Virus record (IMG/VR): IMGVR_UViG_3300020411_000371
Coordinates: 1-64,000 of that record
DNA from: a virus
DNA: 64,000 nt
Reading direction: 5' to 3' (one strand)
Below, piece by piece: positions 18,101 through 26,423 of the stretch. The notes under the pieces are model-generated. The model saw nothing but the letters and a program-made list of their open reading frames with translations. It made no database searches and was not told the origin of the DNA. The translations under genes were made by a program, and so were the position numbers. Every line of letters begins with the position of its first letter. The first letter of the stretch is position 1.

Positions 18101-19418
18101 ATCCAATTAAATTACCAACAGCATCACCTGGTGTTGCTGTAAATCTATCATGTAATTCTACTGTCTGATATGCATTACCAATAGTAGAACCTGCTGTATT
18201 AACAAATCCATATAGATTTTGAATCTTAGAGTAGTTACCTAATGTAAATGGTATAATTGTGTTCTGAGCAGCTTCTGTATCTCTTGGTTTATCTAAGTCA
18301 ACATATGTTGGAGATAAAGTTTTAAGTCTATATCCTCTAACATATGCAGTACCAGGACCAAACTCAATAGCATACATGCTTTCTGCAGCACTATTACCTT
18401 GAGCAGTTGTATCACCTGATTCATAAACACCATTATTGAACCCATCATTTAGGTTCTCTCTCATATTAATTTGGAAATCACTAACAACATAGTCACCAGA
18501 TTCTTCGTAAGTTCTAGTTGCAAGAGATTTTTCTAGTTCATCATATGCACTACGATCAACTAATTTCTCAATTTTATTACCATTGATACGTAGTAATTCA
18601 ATAAAGTCTTTATCTGCCTCGTCTGTAAGTAATTTCTTGACAAGGTTAGTTGTTATTCTGAACCTGTGAGAACCAGGAGCAGCATAATTAGATGTTCCTG
18701 CAGCGTTATCATTGAGTGATAAGTCATCTTCTGGGGTGATGATTGATTCAAGGATCTCAAGTCCGATTCTGTATTTGGGGTTACTTCCATATTGATCAAG
18801 GAGAATGTACTGATAAGGAACGTCTACAAAGAAACCTCTAATAAAGTAAACACCTTCCTGCACATATGCTACAGATCCAACTTGTGTTGCTGCTGTAGGT
18901 AGTAATTGTGCAAATGGTGATCCTACTTCAATAAGAGTGGTTCCAAAAGTTATTTCTGTATCTGTAATTAACTGTTCATTATTAGTAAATGTAGTTTGAT
19001 TATTATCTTCTCCACCTGATTCAATGTACTTAATATACAGTGTAATATATCCTTTGTCTGACTGAGCAGATGAAATACTATAAAGCACTTTTGCTTTAAC
19101 ACCTGATGTCAAACCTGTAATAATTTTTCCTGTAATCTGATTTCTATAACTCTCTACGTCTGCACCTAAGAAAGACTCTTGAACCATTATGGCATCTACA
19201 TTCAAGTCATAACCAACTTGACCAGGTATAACCATAGAACCATCTTTAAATAGATGGGTTCCCATATTCTCAATCTGATTTTGTAGAATTGATTGAGACT
19301 GTGTTAGTTCTCTTGCCTGTATTGGAAAACCAGGACGAAACAATACTCGATAAAAATTCTTTGCTTTATCAAAGTCGTCGTAATACGGTGTTACGTTTAG
19401 ATTAGTATTTTGTGCCAT
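12189..19418 (-). CDS. DUF4815-like giant baseplate/tail structural protein, 2409 aa
   Basis: The N-terminus (NVTPYYDDFDKAKNFYRVLF, then RPGFPIQARELTQSQSILQN) is the DUF4815-type start found in large structural proteins of marine myoviruses. Further visible modules: SGARARV-type 'GE/TSGA' repeats (around residues 900 and 1500), an Arg-rich stretch near residues 1350-1400, the IRSRNIDVTVARMKPRTTFY / FFDG motif seen in many phage tail proteins (about 1415-1440), a 'Ytgi...RG.AGTTA' module (around 2070) and a C-terminal beta domain. It lies between gp8 and the fibre-like gene, where T4 has gp9-gp12, so a baseplate-to-fibre connector role is inferred. Start and stop overlap the neighbours by one base. 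Confidence 0.8.
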   Translation of the reverse strand: MAQNTNLNVTPYYDDFDKAKNFYRVLFRPGFPIQARELTQSQSILQNQIENMGTHLFKDGSMVIPGQVGYDLNVDAIMVQESFLGADVESYRNQITGKIITGLTSGVKAKVLYSISSAQSDKGYITLYIKYIESGGEDNNQTTFTNNEQLITDTEITFGTTLIEVGSPFAQLLPTAATQVGSVAYVQEGVYFIRGFFVDVPYQYILLDQYGSNPKYRIGLEILESIITPEDDLSLNDNAAGTSNYAAPGSHRFRITTNLVKKLLTDEADKDFIELLRINGNKIEKLVDRSAYDELEKSLATRTYEESGDYVVSDFQINMRENLNDGFNNGVYESGDTTAQGNSAAESMYAIEFGPGTAYVRGYRLKTLSPTYVDLDKPRDTEAAQNTIIPFTLGNYSKIQNLYGFVNTAGSTIGNAYQTVELHDRFTATPGDAVGNLIGYARVASLEFLQDPDSNFGDANDTYNMHLFDVQMFTVLHLASAQTISTGAADQRGTLVVGKSSGARGYLIDNVASATHLNLYQVEGNFQKGEMVTVDGLNLDTITNMHQYVYSDTRQVLARDENTNAVEFTADIILEDLKFVQGATFTYDATSSNEKITGLNSNFAADLRPGDRLYFSETKYVDVDFVDPTNLSSSNNSTIFNYSTQVVNVTPGAGAAGPTGGTYNTILRYRAKLWETEKATLLKQMPKPYVKSISDESMVVRRTFDNQTVAANAISITLPENEQFQAITNSAYSFTVMGSTSSAYPVGAQIPIDTVNTGAIGYTTFTSADRTTIQITNLDVTGDAGAITSVKVTASVSKNVTAKKTKSPYNMFVLKVNQTVSNLDKQNYGLTYSGVYGTRIEDVDLSLGITDVFNIHAVYESLDDADPILPSITLVEPTFFETKSIVTGKTSGARARVVDFNSSTLKLSIVYLSGQFISGETVDGFNSSNIAIQGIINDSVGSIVAGSKVITDRYELETGQTGFIYGISKLVRKKGVAKPIRKLKIVLDYYSHAATGDYFAGQSYLDTPYAEVPYYQEKFLPDFLDFRPGVKNLFTGTGTVSSPAYVNAATLDFKHRTFPTAGSPAATLFDVPKVNSDFRCDFDWYLPRVDKLYLLPTGEFQVVKGKSEQRPSPPDDLQDGMLLATLLHAPYGFDPASDVVIQKSDNRRYTMRDIGKIEKRLDQVEYYTSLNMLESDTFNVEITDASGKNRLKNGFIVDDFTDHSKSSTTNPDFAAALSYSDGTAQPSHYTTNTALLINESLSQGYRKTGPLITLPYEEIPLITQSYASRVENVNPFNVFTYIGRIDLTPASDDWVDTNRLPVNVIDVEGDFEATSRAMNVDQSGFAPIQWGSWNTNWSGESAGAWSRWREHTFANFVRGRGRRVMGSRTITTTTNQTRRGIRSRVVPRIDRQSMGDRTVSSTSIPWIRSRNIDVTVARMKPRTTFYSFFDGTKIGDYMMPKVLEVIKDPSTDSRTNSTPFVIGETVRGLTSGARFRVSAPNDFFTWNPYDDTDMPSSYSSTTNFINVDTDSLAAQAVGQYYGNIQVGEVLVGTSGARAVVRDRRLMTDRLGQWKGSLFIPPPQISTNPRWQTGSRLLRLTTHPEDARTGGAVASAAQTEYAAKGTLNTLQENVLAIRNADIVQDTVTQDRTVQTTRTETRQVGWWDPLAQSFLVDEEGGVFLTSVDVYFNSKDGNIPISMQIRTMSNGYPTTSILPFSDVTVTPDTIQTSETGAIATKFTFQAPVYIPQSIEHCFVLFSDSNEYQVWISRMGELDITGDRTISEQPYAGVLFKSQNASTWTADQYEDLKFVIYKAVFDTSVVSQLTLNNAPLDLGNGGKIVLRTDPIQTYQPELQLVMNAVNSVLPYTVGARVYQKTTLAQGTIKEVTDSNAGVLLTINDISGTWQAGSSTGGTIINRLVSSKTTATMTVSSASGDFTVGETITGNSASAPTAEVVSWTDNGGGNGSLTLKYVSTTFTASTEQISGGTSGKTATVASISYAGDNVSSATVQDAFPSSTPTYTTSQRRVTVQHSHHGMHDTDNNVVIEGVKSEVSPTYLTSSISDSDTTIQVNDATAFHTVINGANVGSLNLGYIKIEDEIMSYTGISGTGKTITINERGLAGTTAVSHADETDVECYNLDGIPLIEINKTHNNIMNPTLDSYDLATSSIARLGIRSGDNHVIASQNIQYEIISPQIQRMTLPKTQITARVNTITGTSINDGQSLSQNSFSNTGEFYDVNLGEDNYFVAPQLICSAINESAELSGAKSFRLDLTMFSEMDNVTPVVDTDRMSITTISNRINAPSDTTTATLPVGDEHNGVYITKVADLTNPSSSIKLMFAGYRPSNTHIKPLYRVLPSGSTDPIESLGWQYFDTQDAKIPDTTEEVEFFDYEYEVTGLDFSQYQIKIVFVSPNQAYSPVIRDLRAIALAV

Positions 19419-20950
19419 TAGAACTCGATTACGATTTTAATATCTTCTACTTGGTCGTTTGCACGACTGATGGATCTCCTATTATCTATGTAAACAACGT
19501 CACCGCTACTTGAGGAAACTTCGGGTTTAGCATAACCATTGTTAAACTTCATACCTAAGTCATACTCAGTATTGTTAATTGTTCTAGAAGAAGAGTTTGG
19601 GATGGCGGGGAAGTTAACATCGGGTTGCCCTGCAGCACCAGATGTAGCACCATTAATCACGTTTGAACCATCAAATTCATTCTGTGTTCCTGTAACTTCT
19701 GGGAAGATACCATCTACAGCGTTCTGATAGTACTTTAATAGTTTTGTAGTTGCATTCCATGAAATAACACGAGCACGAGCAGTAACGTTAGATCCTCCAA
19801 CAACTCTTGTTTGTGTAATAATTTCATCAGGAACGTAGTTACCTTGGAATGTAGGTGAGAATATAACTGCCTTAGTAGCAGATACAGTCAAGTCTGAAAT
19901 TAATTCCTCGGTTCCAAATTTTAAAGGGTTTGTTATTAAACCAATACGACGATAGTCGTTGTCAACTGGGAAGTCACCTGCACCTTCATCATATGAAAGT
20001 TTAGCGTTAATCATAACTCGGAACGCACCAAGTTCTACAACAGAATCAGCACCGTGACCGCCTGGTGGTGGAATTATGACATCCACTTGAGCACCAGTTC
20101 CTGTTCCAATACCAGTAACGTTATCAACAGAGATTTTACCAAAGGTATATCCTGTTCCTCCAGATGTAACAGTAGCAGAAATAATTTTACCACCATCTAC
20201 AACTAGTGAAACACGACCACCAGTTCCATCACCATTAATAGCAACGTTATCATAAGTTCCATTGTTATAACCAGAACCTGCAGCATTGATAACAACAGTA
20301 TCAATTTCACCTGCAACTGCGTTTGTTTTTACAGCAGCATTTGTGAATACAGGCATATAATCGTTCGAGAAGAACTTAAGAACCGATGCTACTGGGATGG
20401 TATACATGTATTTCCAACGATAAGAATCACCAGTAGTGATAATTGAAGTAGAAGTACCTGTAGGTTCCACTGTAGAAGGTTTTCCATTTGGATCTGAGGG
20501 TGAAGTTCCATTATAGATGCACTTATATACTTGATACTGAGAGTTTACAACGTAAAAATCAGAATCATATAATTTAGTAGCACCAGAGGCAGCAGTTTTA
20601 CTTGGAGAATAGTCGTGACGATACATGTCATAGGTAAAACCTAATCCACCAGTAGTTTGTTCTGGGGAAACCCAGTCAATTCTACGAACAACCTGCACAG
20701 TATCGGAAGCCAGCACACGCTTCATTGAAACCATATCATCATATGCACCAGAAAATTCGGCAAATGAATCCACTGCCTGTGGTGGTGAGTTTTCATTATC
20801 CCAACTTTGTGGTCTACCTATGAAAAGATATAACCTGTCCCTCGTAGCCCCTGCATCATCATCACTTTGAGTTGCAACGGGACCTTCAAGAGCCTTAATA
20901 AATTTTTGTGCTGAAAAAATTCTAAATTGATCAGTTAATAGAGCTGCCAT
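19418..20950 (-). CDS. gp8: Baseplate wedge protein gp8
   Basis: Homologue of T4 gp8, a dimeric wedge subunit that binds gp6, gp7 and gp10. Conserved features: N-terminal LYLFIGRPQSW (T4 TIFITFGRSEPW), MVSMKRV, RRIDW, GDSYRWKYMYTIP (T4 GDGYVWEYLFEIP), RRIGLITNPL (T4 RQISIITNPL) and the C-terminal VVYIDNRRSISRANDQVEDI / IVIEF (T4 MIYMENRPPIIMAMDQTEEI / NILFTF). At 510 aa it is much longer than T4 gp8 (334 aa). The extra sequence is a GSGY-type repeat insert (about 225-290) and a 'TARARVISWN' module (about 375-450). Confidence 0.92.
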   Translation of the reverse strand: MAALLTDQFRIFSAQKFIKALEGPVATQSDDDAGATRDRLYLFIGRPQSWDNENSPPQAVDSFAEFSGAYDDMVSMKRVLASDTVQVVRRIDWVSPEQTTGGLGFTYDMYRHDYSPSKTAASGATKLYDSDFYVVNSQYQVYKCIYNGTSPSDPNGKPSTVEPTGTSTSIITTGDSYRWKYMYTIPVASVLKFFSNDYMPVFTNAAVKTNAVAGEIDTVVINAAGSGYNNGTYDNVAINGDGTGGRVSLVVDGGKIISATVTSGGTGYTFGKISVDNVTGIGTGTGAQVDVIIPPPGGHGADSVVELGAFRVMINAKLSYDEGAGDFPVDNDYRRIGLITNPLKFGTEELISDLTVSATKAVIFSPTFQGNYVPDEIITQTRVVGGSNVTARARVISWNATTKLLKYYQNAVDGIFPEVTGTQNEFDGSNVINGATSGAAGQPDVNFPAIPNSSSRTINNTEYDLGMKFNNGYAKPEVSSSSGDVVYIDNRRSISRANDQVEDIKIVIEF

Positions 20951-20975
20951 TTTCTAAGACTATTGTCCTCCTGTT

Positions 20976-20983
20976 TATTTATG
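20976..20983 (-). promoter_or_regulatory. T4-type late promoter motif CATAAATA
   Basis: CATAAATA 26 nt upstream of the gp8 ATG and 10 nt past the stop of the preceding gene. A strong CAGGAGGA lies between it and the ATG, although about 14 nt from the start, which is long for a ribosome binding site. Confidence 0.55.
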
Positions 20984-20993
20984 CGGATTCCGA

Positions 20994-23900
20994 CTACTCC
21001 TTAGACTGGAGTTGTGCTTGATATTCAATTCTCTTGATCCTATAACTCGCACCAGTATTACCTGCAATGCGTTCTCCACCAAGAACTGCTTGAGCAACAG
21101 CACCAGATCCTGTGCTATCACTAGCATTATTAGTAAATGTAACTGTCGGATGTGTTACAAAACTTTCATCAATATTTTGTGCAATACCATAACCACCATT
21201 TGTGATTGTTAGTGAAGCAACTTGGTCACCTGCAGCAGTCATGTTAACAGTTGCTGTTGCTTGTATATCACCAATGTTCTCTACTGTTACCGAAGGAGGT
21301 GCAGTATAGTTAGTACCTGGATTTTGAACAATGAAATCAATCACTGTTTCTCTAGCAGAGAACTCATAGAAGTAACCTGCAATACCTATATTGATATTAC
21401 CAGTATTGAATGGAGTTACATTACCAACTTCTAGTAATCCAGTAGTAGGATCCCATCCAAGAACAGTTCCTCTTACACCAGATATATCACCTGTCACTAG
21501 ATCATTGACAACATAATTTTGTCCATTACCTTGATTTAGATCTACATATACATTTAATCTTGCAGAATGATCTACACCATCAGTTAGTGTTCCTGCAGTT
21601 TCTACAGTTGCATACTTAAATGGTATAGAACCATCTTTGACCTGATCAGCAACCGCAAATAGAGTAGTATTAGTTCCACCTTGAGTTTCTTCAATACCAT
21701 ATAATGAATTGTAAATACCACCATCTAGTGATATCTGGTTTTCATAATCAGTACCTGTATTAAATAAATCTGGAATACCGTCACCAGCTCCTGCATTTTC
21801 TGCAACATCAACAAATTTAGTATCTAAAATTCTACCTATAGGATCAGTCAAAGTTATAATATCTTCATTTGCAGCAAAAGTAATTTGATGAGGATCAAAA
21901 GCATTACTTGCACTAGCAGCAACACCTGCATCAAACTGTACAATAGCATCTAAAGTTGATGGGATACCACCATCAATAAATGCCAATTCATCAACTTCAA
22001 ATGTTACTAATAGTTCTCTAGTTTGAGGATTCCAGTCATATACCTTTGCAACTTTATTATTTGCATTATCAATTCTACGAATAACTCTATCACCAACATT
22101 AAACTTGTATGTTGATATATCCTGTTGGTTGTTCTGAGTTGCATCTAATATAATTCTCTGGTCATAGTTAAAGTTTACACCTCTTGTCAAACCAAAGAAC
22201 TTACCAGTTGATTTACCAGTATAAGTAATCGTTTCAGTGTTTACAATCAGTTCTCCAGAACCAGGAAAACCTGTAGTAGTATCAACAAATATTTCTGTAT
22301 CTGATGCAGCTAAATCTTTTACGAGACCAGTTAAGTAAATTGCTTGAGAGTTATAAGACTGTCTTGCTCTTGTCTTACGTTTTAAATTAACAAGTTTAGT
22401 AAATACAATATTTGGTGGATTGATATATCCAGAACCAGAATCTGTAACATCAATTCCTACAATTACACCCTGATCAATTCTAGCAACCGCTTTAGCACCA
22501 ATACCTCCACCACCTGTAATTAACACATAAGGAGGTTCCTGATAGAACTCACCTTCATCAACAATATTAATAGAAGTAACTTTACCGAAGGTATCAATTT
22601 CAGCAGCACCTTCAGCACCAACACCACCTCCACCTCCTTCAAATATAAGTGTTGGAGGTGTAGCATACTCTCTACCAGAATTTAATAATGATAAACCAGT
22701 AACTGTTTGTACAATAGGACTTGCCAATGCACCAGTTCCTTCTCCACCTAATATTTTTGCTTGTGCAGGACCGAAATAATTATCACCAAACTTTGTCATT
22801 CTAATGTATGCTATTTGTCCACTAGCGTTTAGAACAACATCACCTGCAGCACCTGCAGGGAATGTATCTACTTGTGCAGGAACATCATCACCTTCAAATA
22901 ATGGAGTTCCATAAAATCTATTACCTATAGCGTAAGGATACGTAGGAACAGAAGAACTATCTTCTGTCATATAATATGCATAGGTTCCGTTAGGATATTC
23001 TGGAGTAGGACCGAACTTACCATTATAAGCATCAAGAGTTCCAACACTTGAATCATGTATATAATCTTCAGTTAAATCACCAAGTACATAACCCTCAATA
23101 ACACATCTTATTCCTGTATCTGCTACAGAGTATCCAAACAAATATAATGCTATAGGTGCATCAACAGGAACATGGAATCTAGTTTCTCTTGTTGTTGCAG
23201 TATTAAAAGCAGAGATGTAAGTATTGTAAGTAGTTTGAGCACCATCAATCCAGTAAGTTACATGAGTGCCTGGTAAAAGATATGATGTATCTCCAATAAT
23301 AGGAGGTGAACCTACATGCCATCCATCATCGGATGTACCGACAAATATATGATTACTATCGTTTGATGCATCATTTTGATTAAAGATATATGTCTTACCT
23401 CTTTCTAATGTTAAAAATGAAGGTCTACTTCCATCAAATTGAAATTTTCCGTTTGATACAGTTACAGCATATGTTACAGTAGAAACTGTATTAACATCAG
23501 GACGATTACCTGGTAACTCAGCAGTTGTTTTTAATCTATATCCTGAGACTTCTCTAGCAGTAGCTCCAGTTGAATTATAACCCCAAGGACCATAGATGGG
23601 ATATCCATCAAAAGACATACCCAATATTTTAGAGTGTCCATCAGGATGTCTACTATAATCAATGGTATTAGGATCATTTGCATTACTTTGATAATACTCT
23701 TTAAAATAATAAGTATTAACCATTGGGTCAGGATCTACATCTGATGCAAGTTCCATGTAACCTTCATCACCAAGATATCCAGACATATAACGATGAAATG
23801 CACAATGATAATAAATTTTATTATTCTCATCAGCATTCATTAAGAATAATGCTTTATATTCATCCTCGTAATCAGCAGCAGGTGCTTGTGTAACACCAGT

Positions 23901-25166
23901 GCTGTTGTAATATAAAGTTCCACCATTAAGAGTTCCATCAGCAGTTGTACTGAATCTCATTGGGTGTGGCATTCCACCTTGTCCACCGTTAGATGGATGA
24001 CTTTGATCCCAAATAATTAAATAATTTCTTTGAACTTTGATTCCTTCTGGAGCAAAATAAAATGTGCCAGGTGAGAAAGGACCAAATTCATGTGCTTCTT
24101 CTCCAAACTCAATATAGAATATACCAGTCTCAAATGTTCTAGGAATACCTGATACTCTAAACTGAAATCCATTAGCACCTAAACATACATCATTTTCTTG
24201 GAAAGGAACACCAGTAAGATTTCTTAAATATATTTTTGTAGGATTACCTAAATTATCTTTAACAATTTTTGCTACTTCACCTTTTGCAGTAGAAGTAATA
24301 CAATCAACAACTCTACCTACTTCAACTGAACCTATAGTCTGATCTAAACTCGCTAAGTCTATTAAAACATTATCATGTTCTGTTTTAACTTGCCAAACAA
24401 ACTGTCTTATTCTACCCCAATCAAATACACCATTATCTAAATTCCATTCGTTTATAAGTCTATTTGTTTTATAGTAATAAACTTGATTATCTAGTACAGC
24501 ATCATAAGCGTTATTATTTTTTATGTAAGGATATTTTACAGCATCAATAGTAAATCCTGGTGGTGGATTTCCATCTTGTCCCCACTCAGGTGTATGAAGT
24601 AAAACACCATTTGCCATGATACCCATGGCTTTATCACCTTGATATTGTCTATTAGCAGCGTCTGGATGAGGAACATCTTTACCACCTCTATAGATAAAAG
24701 TCTGATCAAAAGATCTATCAACTATTGTATCAGAACCACCTGGTTCTCTTTCAGTCAAGAAATGTTGAGATGGTTTAGGATGATTATCAGATACTATTCT
24801 GAGTCTATCATCTGTAAATGCTGCTGTAGTAGGACTATTAGGATGTGATTGAAATATTCTTTTTATATCAAATGACGTTACAACATTAGGAGTTTCTTGT
24901 TCTGGAATGATCTGTAATCTTAATGGATCATATCCTCTACCTCTACTAAGAACTCTAACGTGTATAATTCTTCCTGACTCATCATCAATAATTGGATACA
25001 ACAATGCTTCTACATCTGGAGTTCCACAACCAGTTATAGTAAGACGAGGGGGATCGGATGTTGTGTATCCACTACCACCATCTAAAACTTCTACCGCACG
25101 AACTCCAAAAATCTCATCAAATATTGGTTCAATGACGGCACCAGAACCAGGAACTGTTCTTGTCAT
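20994..25166 (-). CDS. Virion structural protein with YHYH and two cupredoxin-like domains, 1390 aa
   Basis: Lies between gp8 and the cupredoxin-ended protein in the baseplate cluster. In order: GSGY beta repeats (residues about 24-62), a cupredoxin-like domain (about 365-465) with HPMRFS and YYHCAFHRYMSG, where H, C, H and M could form a type-1 copper site, then a YHYH-type domain starting at LGMSFDGYPIYGPWGY (about 510). A second cupredoxin-like fold (about 564-692) lacking the Cys/His/Met set appears inserted in the YHYH domain, which resumes at LDAYNGKFGPTPEYPNG. The C-terminal half carries further GSGY repeats and a 'YTGKSTG...LTRG' module. No catalytic role is established; virion location is inferred from the neighbours. 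Confidence 0.75.
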   Translation of the reverse strand: MTRTVPGSGAVIEPIFDEIFGVRAVEVLDGGSGYTTSDPPRLTITGCGTPDVEALLYPIIDDESGRIIHVRVLSRGRGYDPLRLQIIPEQETPNVVTSFDIKRIFQSHPNSPTTAAFTDDRLRIVSDNHPKPSQHFLTEREPGGSDTIVDRSFDQTFIYRGGKDVPHPDAANRQYQGDKAMGIMANGVLLHTPEWGQDGNPPPGFTIDAVKYPYIKNNNAYDAVLDNQVYYYKTNRLINEWNLDNGVFDWGRIRQFVWQVKTEHDNVLIDLASLDQTIGSVEVGRVVDCITSTAKGEVAKIVKDNLGNPTKIYLRNLTGVPFQENDVCLGANGFQFRVSGIPRTFETGIFYIEFGEEAHEFGPFSPGTFYFAPEGIKVQRNYLIIWDQSHPSNGGQGGMPHPMRFSTTADGTLNGGTLYYNSTGVTQAPAADYEDEYKALFLMNADENNKIYYHCAFHRYMSGYLGDEGYMELASDVDPDPMVNTYYFKEYYQSNANDPNTIDYSRHPDGHSKILGMSFDGYPIYGPWGYNSTGATAREVSGYRLKTTAELPGNRPDVNTVSTVTYAVTVSNGKFQFDGSRPSFLTLERGKTYIFNQNDASNDSNHIFVGTSDDGWHVGSPPIIGDTSYLLPGTHVTYWIDGAQTTYNTYISAFNTATTRETRFHVPVDAPIALYLFGYSVADTGIRCVIEGYVLGDLTEDYIHDSSVGTLDAYNGKFGPTPEYPNGTYAYYMTEDSSSVPTYPYAIGNRFYGTPLFEGDDVPAQVDTFPAGAAGDVVLNASGQIAYIRMTKFGDNYFGPAQAKILGGEGTGALASPIVQTVTGLSLLNSGREYATPPTLIFEGGGGGVGAEGAAEIDTFGKVTSINIVDEGEFYQEPPYVLITGGGGIGAKAVARIDQGVIVGIDVTDSGSGYINPPNIVFTKLVNLKRKTRARQSYNSQAIYLTGLVKDLAASDTEIFVDTTTGFPGSGELIVNTETITYTGKSTGKFFGLTRGVNFNYDQRIILDATQNNQQDISTYKFNVGDRVIRRIDNANNKVAKVYDWNPQTRELLVTFEVDELAFIDGGIPSTLDAIVQFDAGVAASASNAFDPHQITFAANEDIITLTDPIGRILDTKFVDVAENAGAGDGIPDLFNTGTDYENQISLDGGIYNSLYGIEETQGGTNTTLFAVADQVKDGSIPFKYATVETAGTLTDGVDHSARLNVYVDLNQGNGQNYVVNDLVTGDISGVRGTVLGWDPTTGLLEVGNVTPFNTGNINIGIAGYFYEFSARETVIDFIVQNPGTNYTAPPSVTVENIGDIQATATVNMTAAGDQVASLTITNGGYGIAQNIDESFVTHPTVTFTNNASDSTGSGAVAQAVLGGERIAGNTGASYRIKRIEYQAQLQSKE

Positions 25167-25169
25167 TTA

Positions 25170-26396
25170 CTATACCGCTACGTTAATTGTGCCTTGCATG
25201 GCAGAATGAAGTGTACACTGATAATATAAAACCGCAGGAGCATCCAACGGAACTGTCCAATATAAAATATTAGATCCACTACCTGACTGACCTGCAGTAT
25301 ATGGAGTTCCAGTTAAACCCTGTGTGCTTTGAATCCTAAATGGATGAGCACCACCTTGAACTGAGTTATCAAAGATATATGTAAACCCTCTATAAACATA
25401 AAGAGTTGGGTCATTTACAGCACCAGTAAAACCAGGACCAGAGAAAGTATAATCAGATCCACCAACAGAGTTTAAGTTCCACCAAATAACAGGACTTCTA
25501 GCTACAACCCAATCAGTATTATTCCAATAAACTGAGTCACCCTTTACTATTCCAGAAAGGTCTGTATCAGTCAATGCAGCAAATGAAGTTACAGGAGTTC
25601 CAGTATAATTGATAGTTACTGTATCACCAGTTATGCTAGTTCCTATATCAGTTCCACCTGCTATTGTTAATGAATCAGTTGCAGAATCAGCAGTTGCTGT
25701 TCCTGTATCGGCAACAATAGATTCCCATAAATTCTGAGATCCTGCACCAGCTAGATCATCAGCAGGTGCCCATTTACCATCTGATGTATTCCACTTTAAT
25801 AATTGTCCATTAGTAGGAGCATTTGTTGTTGTATCTACATCTCCAACTTGTCCAAGACTAGAGTATTCTGTTAAAATTTTTGCTCTTGTATCTCCAACAC
25901 CACCTGCAGTAATATTGATATTTACATATGGATTATCATCACCATCAACTGTAAAGAAATAACCTGTATATGATGAGGCAGAAGGTGCTGATCCTATTGC
26001 TGTATACTCATTCTTATATGCAATAGAAGTTGGGAAATCAACATTACCAGTAGTTCCGTTAAAAGTATTAGTTACACCACCTGCAGCAATGGTAACATTA
26101 CCAGTTCCATTTGGAGCAATAGGGATATTACCGTTTGATGTAGAAATTATTGTATTACCATTTACATCTAATGAAGAAGTCAGAGTACTATAATCTGAAG
26201 GAGTGAAAGTAGATCCATTATAACGTAACACCTGATTAACGCCAGGATTGGCAAGAGTTATCGTTAGGTCTGTTCCATTACCTAAAGCAGTATAAACTTC
26301 ACTGAAATTGTCGTTAACCTTATCACCACCTGCACGAAGAGTATCACCTGTGTTATCATTAGCAGCAGATCCAAGACCGATTACTTGTTTAGCCAT
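25170..26396 (-). CDS. Virion structural protein with C-terminal cupredoxin-like domain, 408 aa
   Basis: The N-terminus (GSAANDNTGDTLRAGGDKVN, then DNFSEVYTALG) is a short motif that starts many marine phage structural proteins. The middle is beta-rich and low in motifs. The last 100 residues look like a cupredoxin: GFTYIFDNSVQGGAHPFRI, then VPLDAPAVLYYQCTLHSAMQ. H351, C394, H397 and M400 are in the order and spacing of a type-1 copper centre (C-x2-H-x2-M here; C-x2-H-x4-M in plastocyanin). Whether copper is bound is unknown; the fold alone may be used as a tip or adhesion domain. The gene is 3 nt from the YHYH gene and has its own late-type promoter. Confidence 0.75.
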   Translation of the reverse strand: MAKQVIGLGSAANDNTGDTLRAGGDKVNDNFSEVYTALGNGTDLTITLANPGVNQVLRYNGSTFTPSDYSTLTSSLDVNGNTIISTSNGNIPIAPNGTGNVTIAAGGVTNTFNGTTGNVDFPTSIAYKNEYTAIGSAPSASSYTGYFFTVDGDDNPYVNINITAGGVGDTRAKILTEYSSLGQVGDVDTTTNAPTNGQLLKWNTSDGKWAPADDLAGAGSQNLWESIVADTGTATADSATDSLTIAGGTDIGTSITGDTVTINYTGTPVTSFAALTDTDLSGIVKGDSVYWNNTDWVVARSPVIWWNLNSVGGSDYTFSGPGFTGAVNDPTLYVYRGFTYIFDNSVQGGAHPFRIQSTQGLTGTPYTAGQSGSGSNILYWTVPLDAPAVLYYQCTLHSAMQGTINVAV

Positions 26397-26415
26397 TGTT
26401 CGCTATTTTTTTAGT

Positions 26416-26423
26416 TATTTATG
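26416..26423 (-). promoter_or_regulatory. T4-type late promoter motif CATAAATA
   Basis: CATAAATA overlapping the TAA stop of the 8034-aa gene, 20 nt upstream of the next ATG. It would start a transcript for the cupredoxin and YHYH genes independent of the 24-kb giant gene. Confidence 0.5.
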
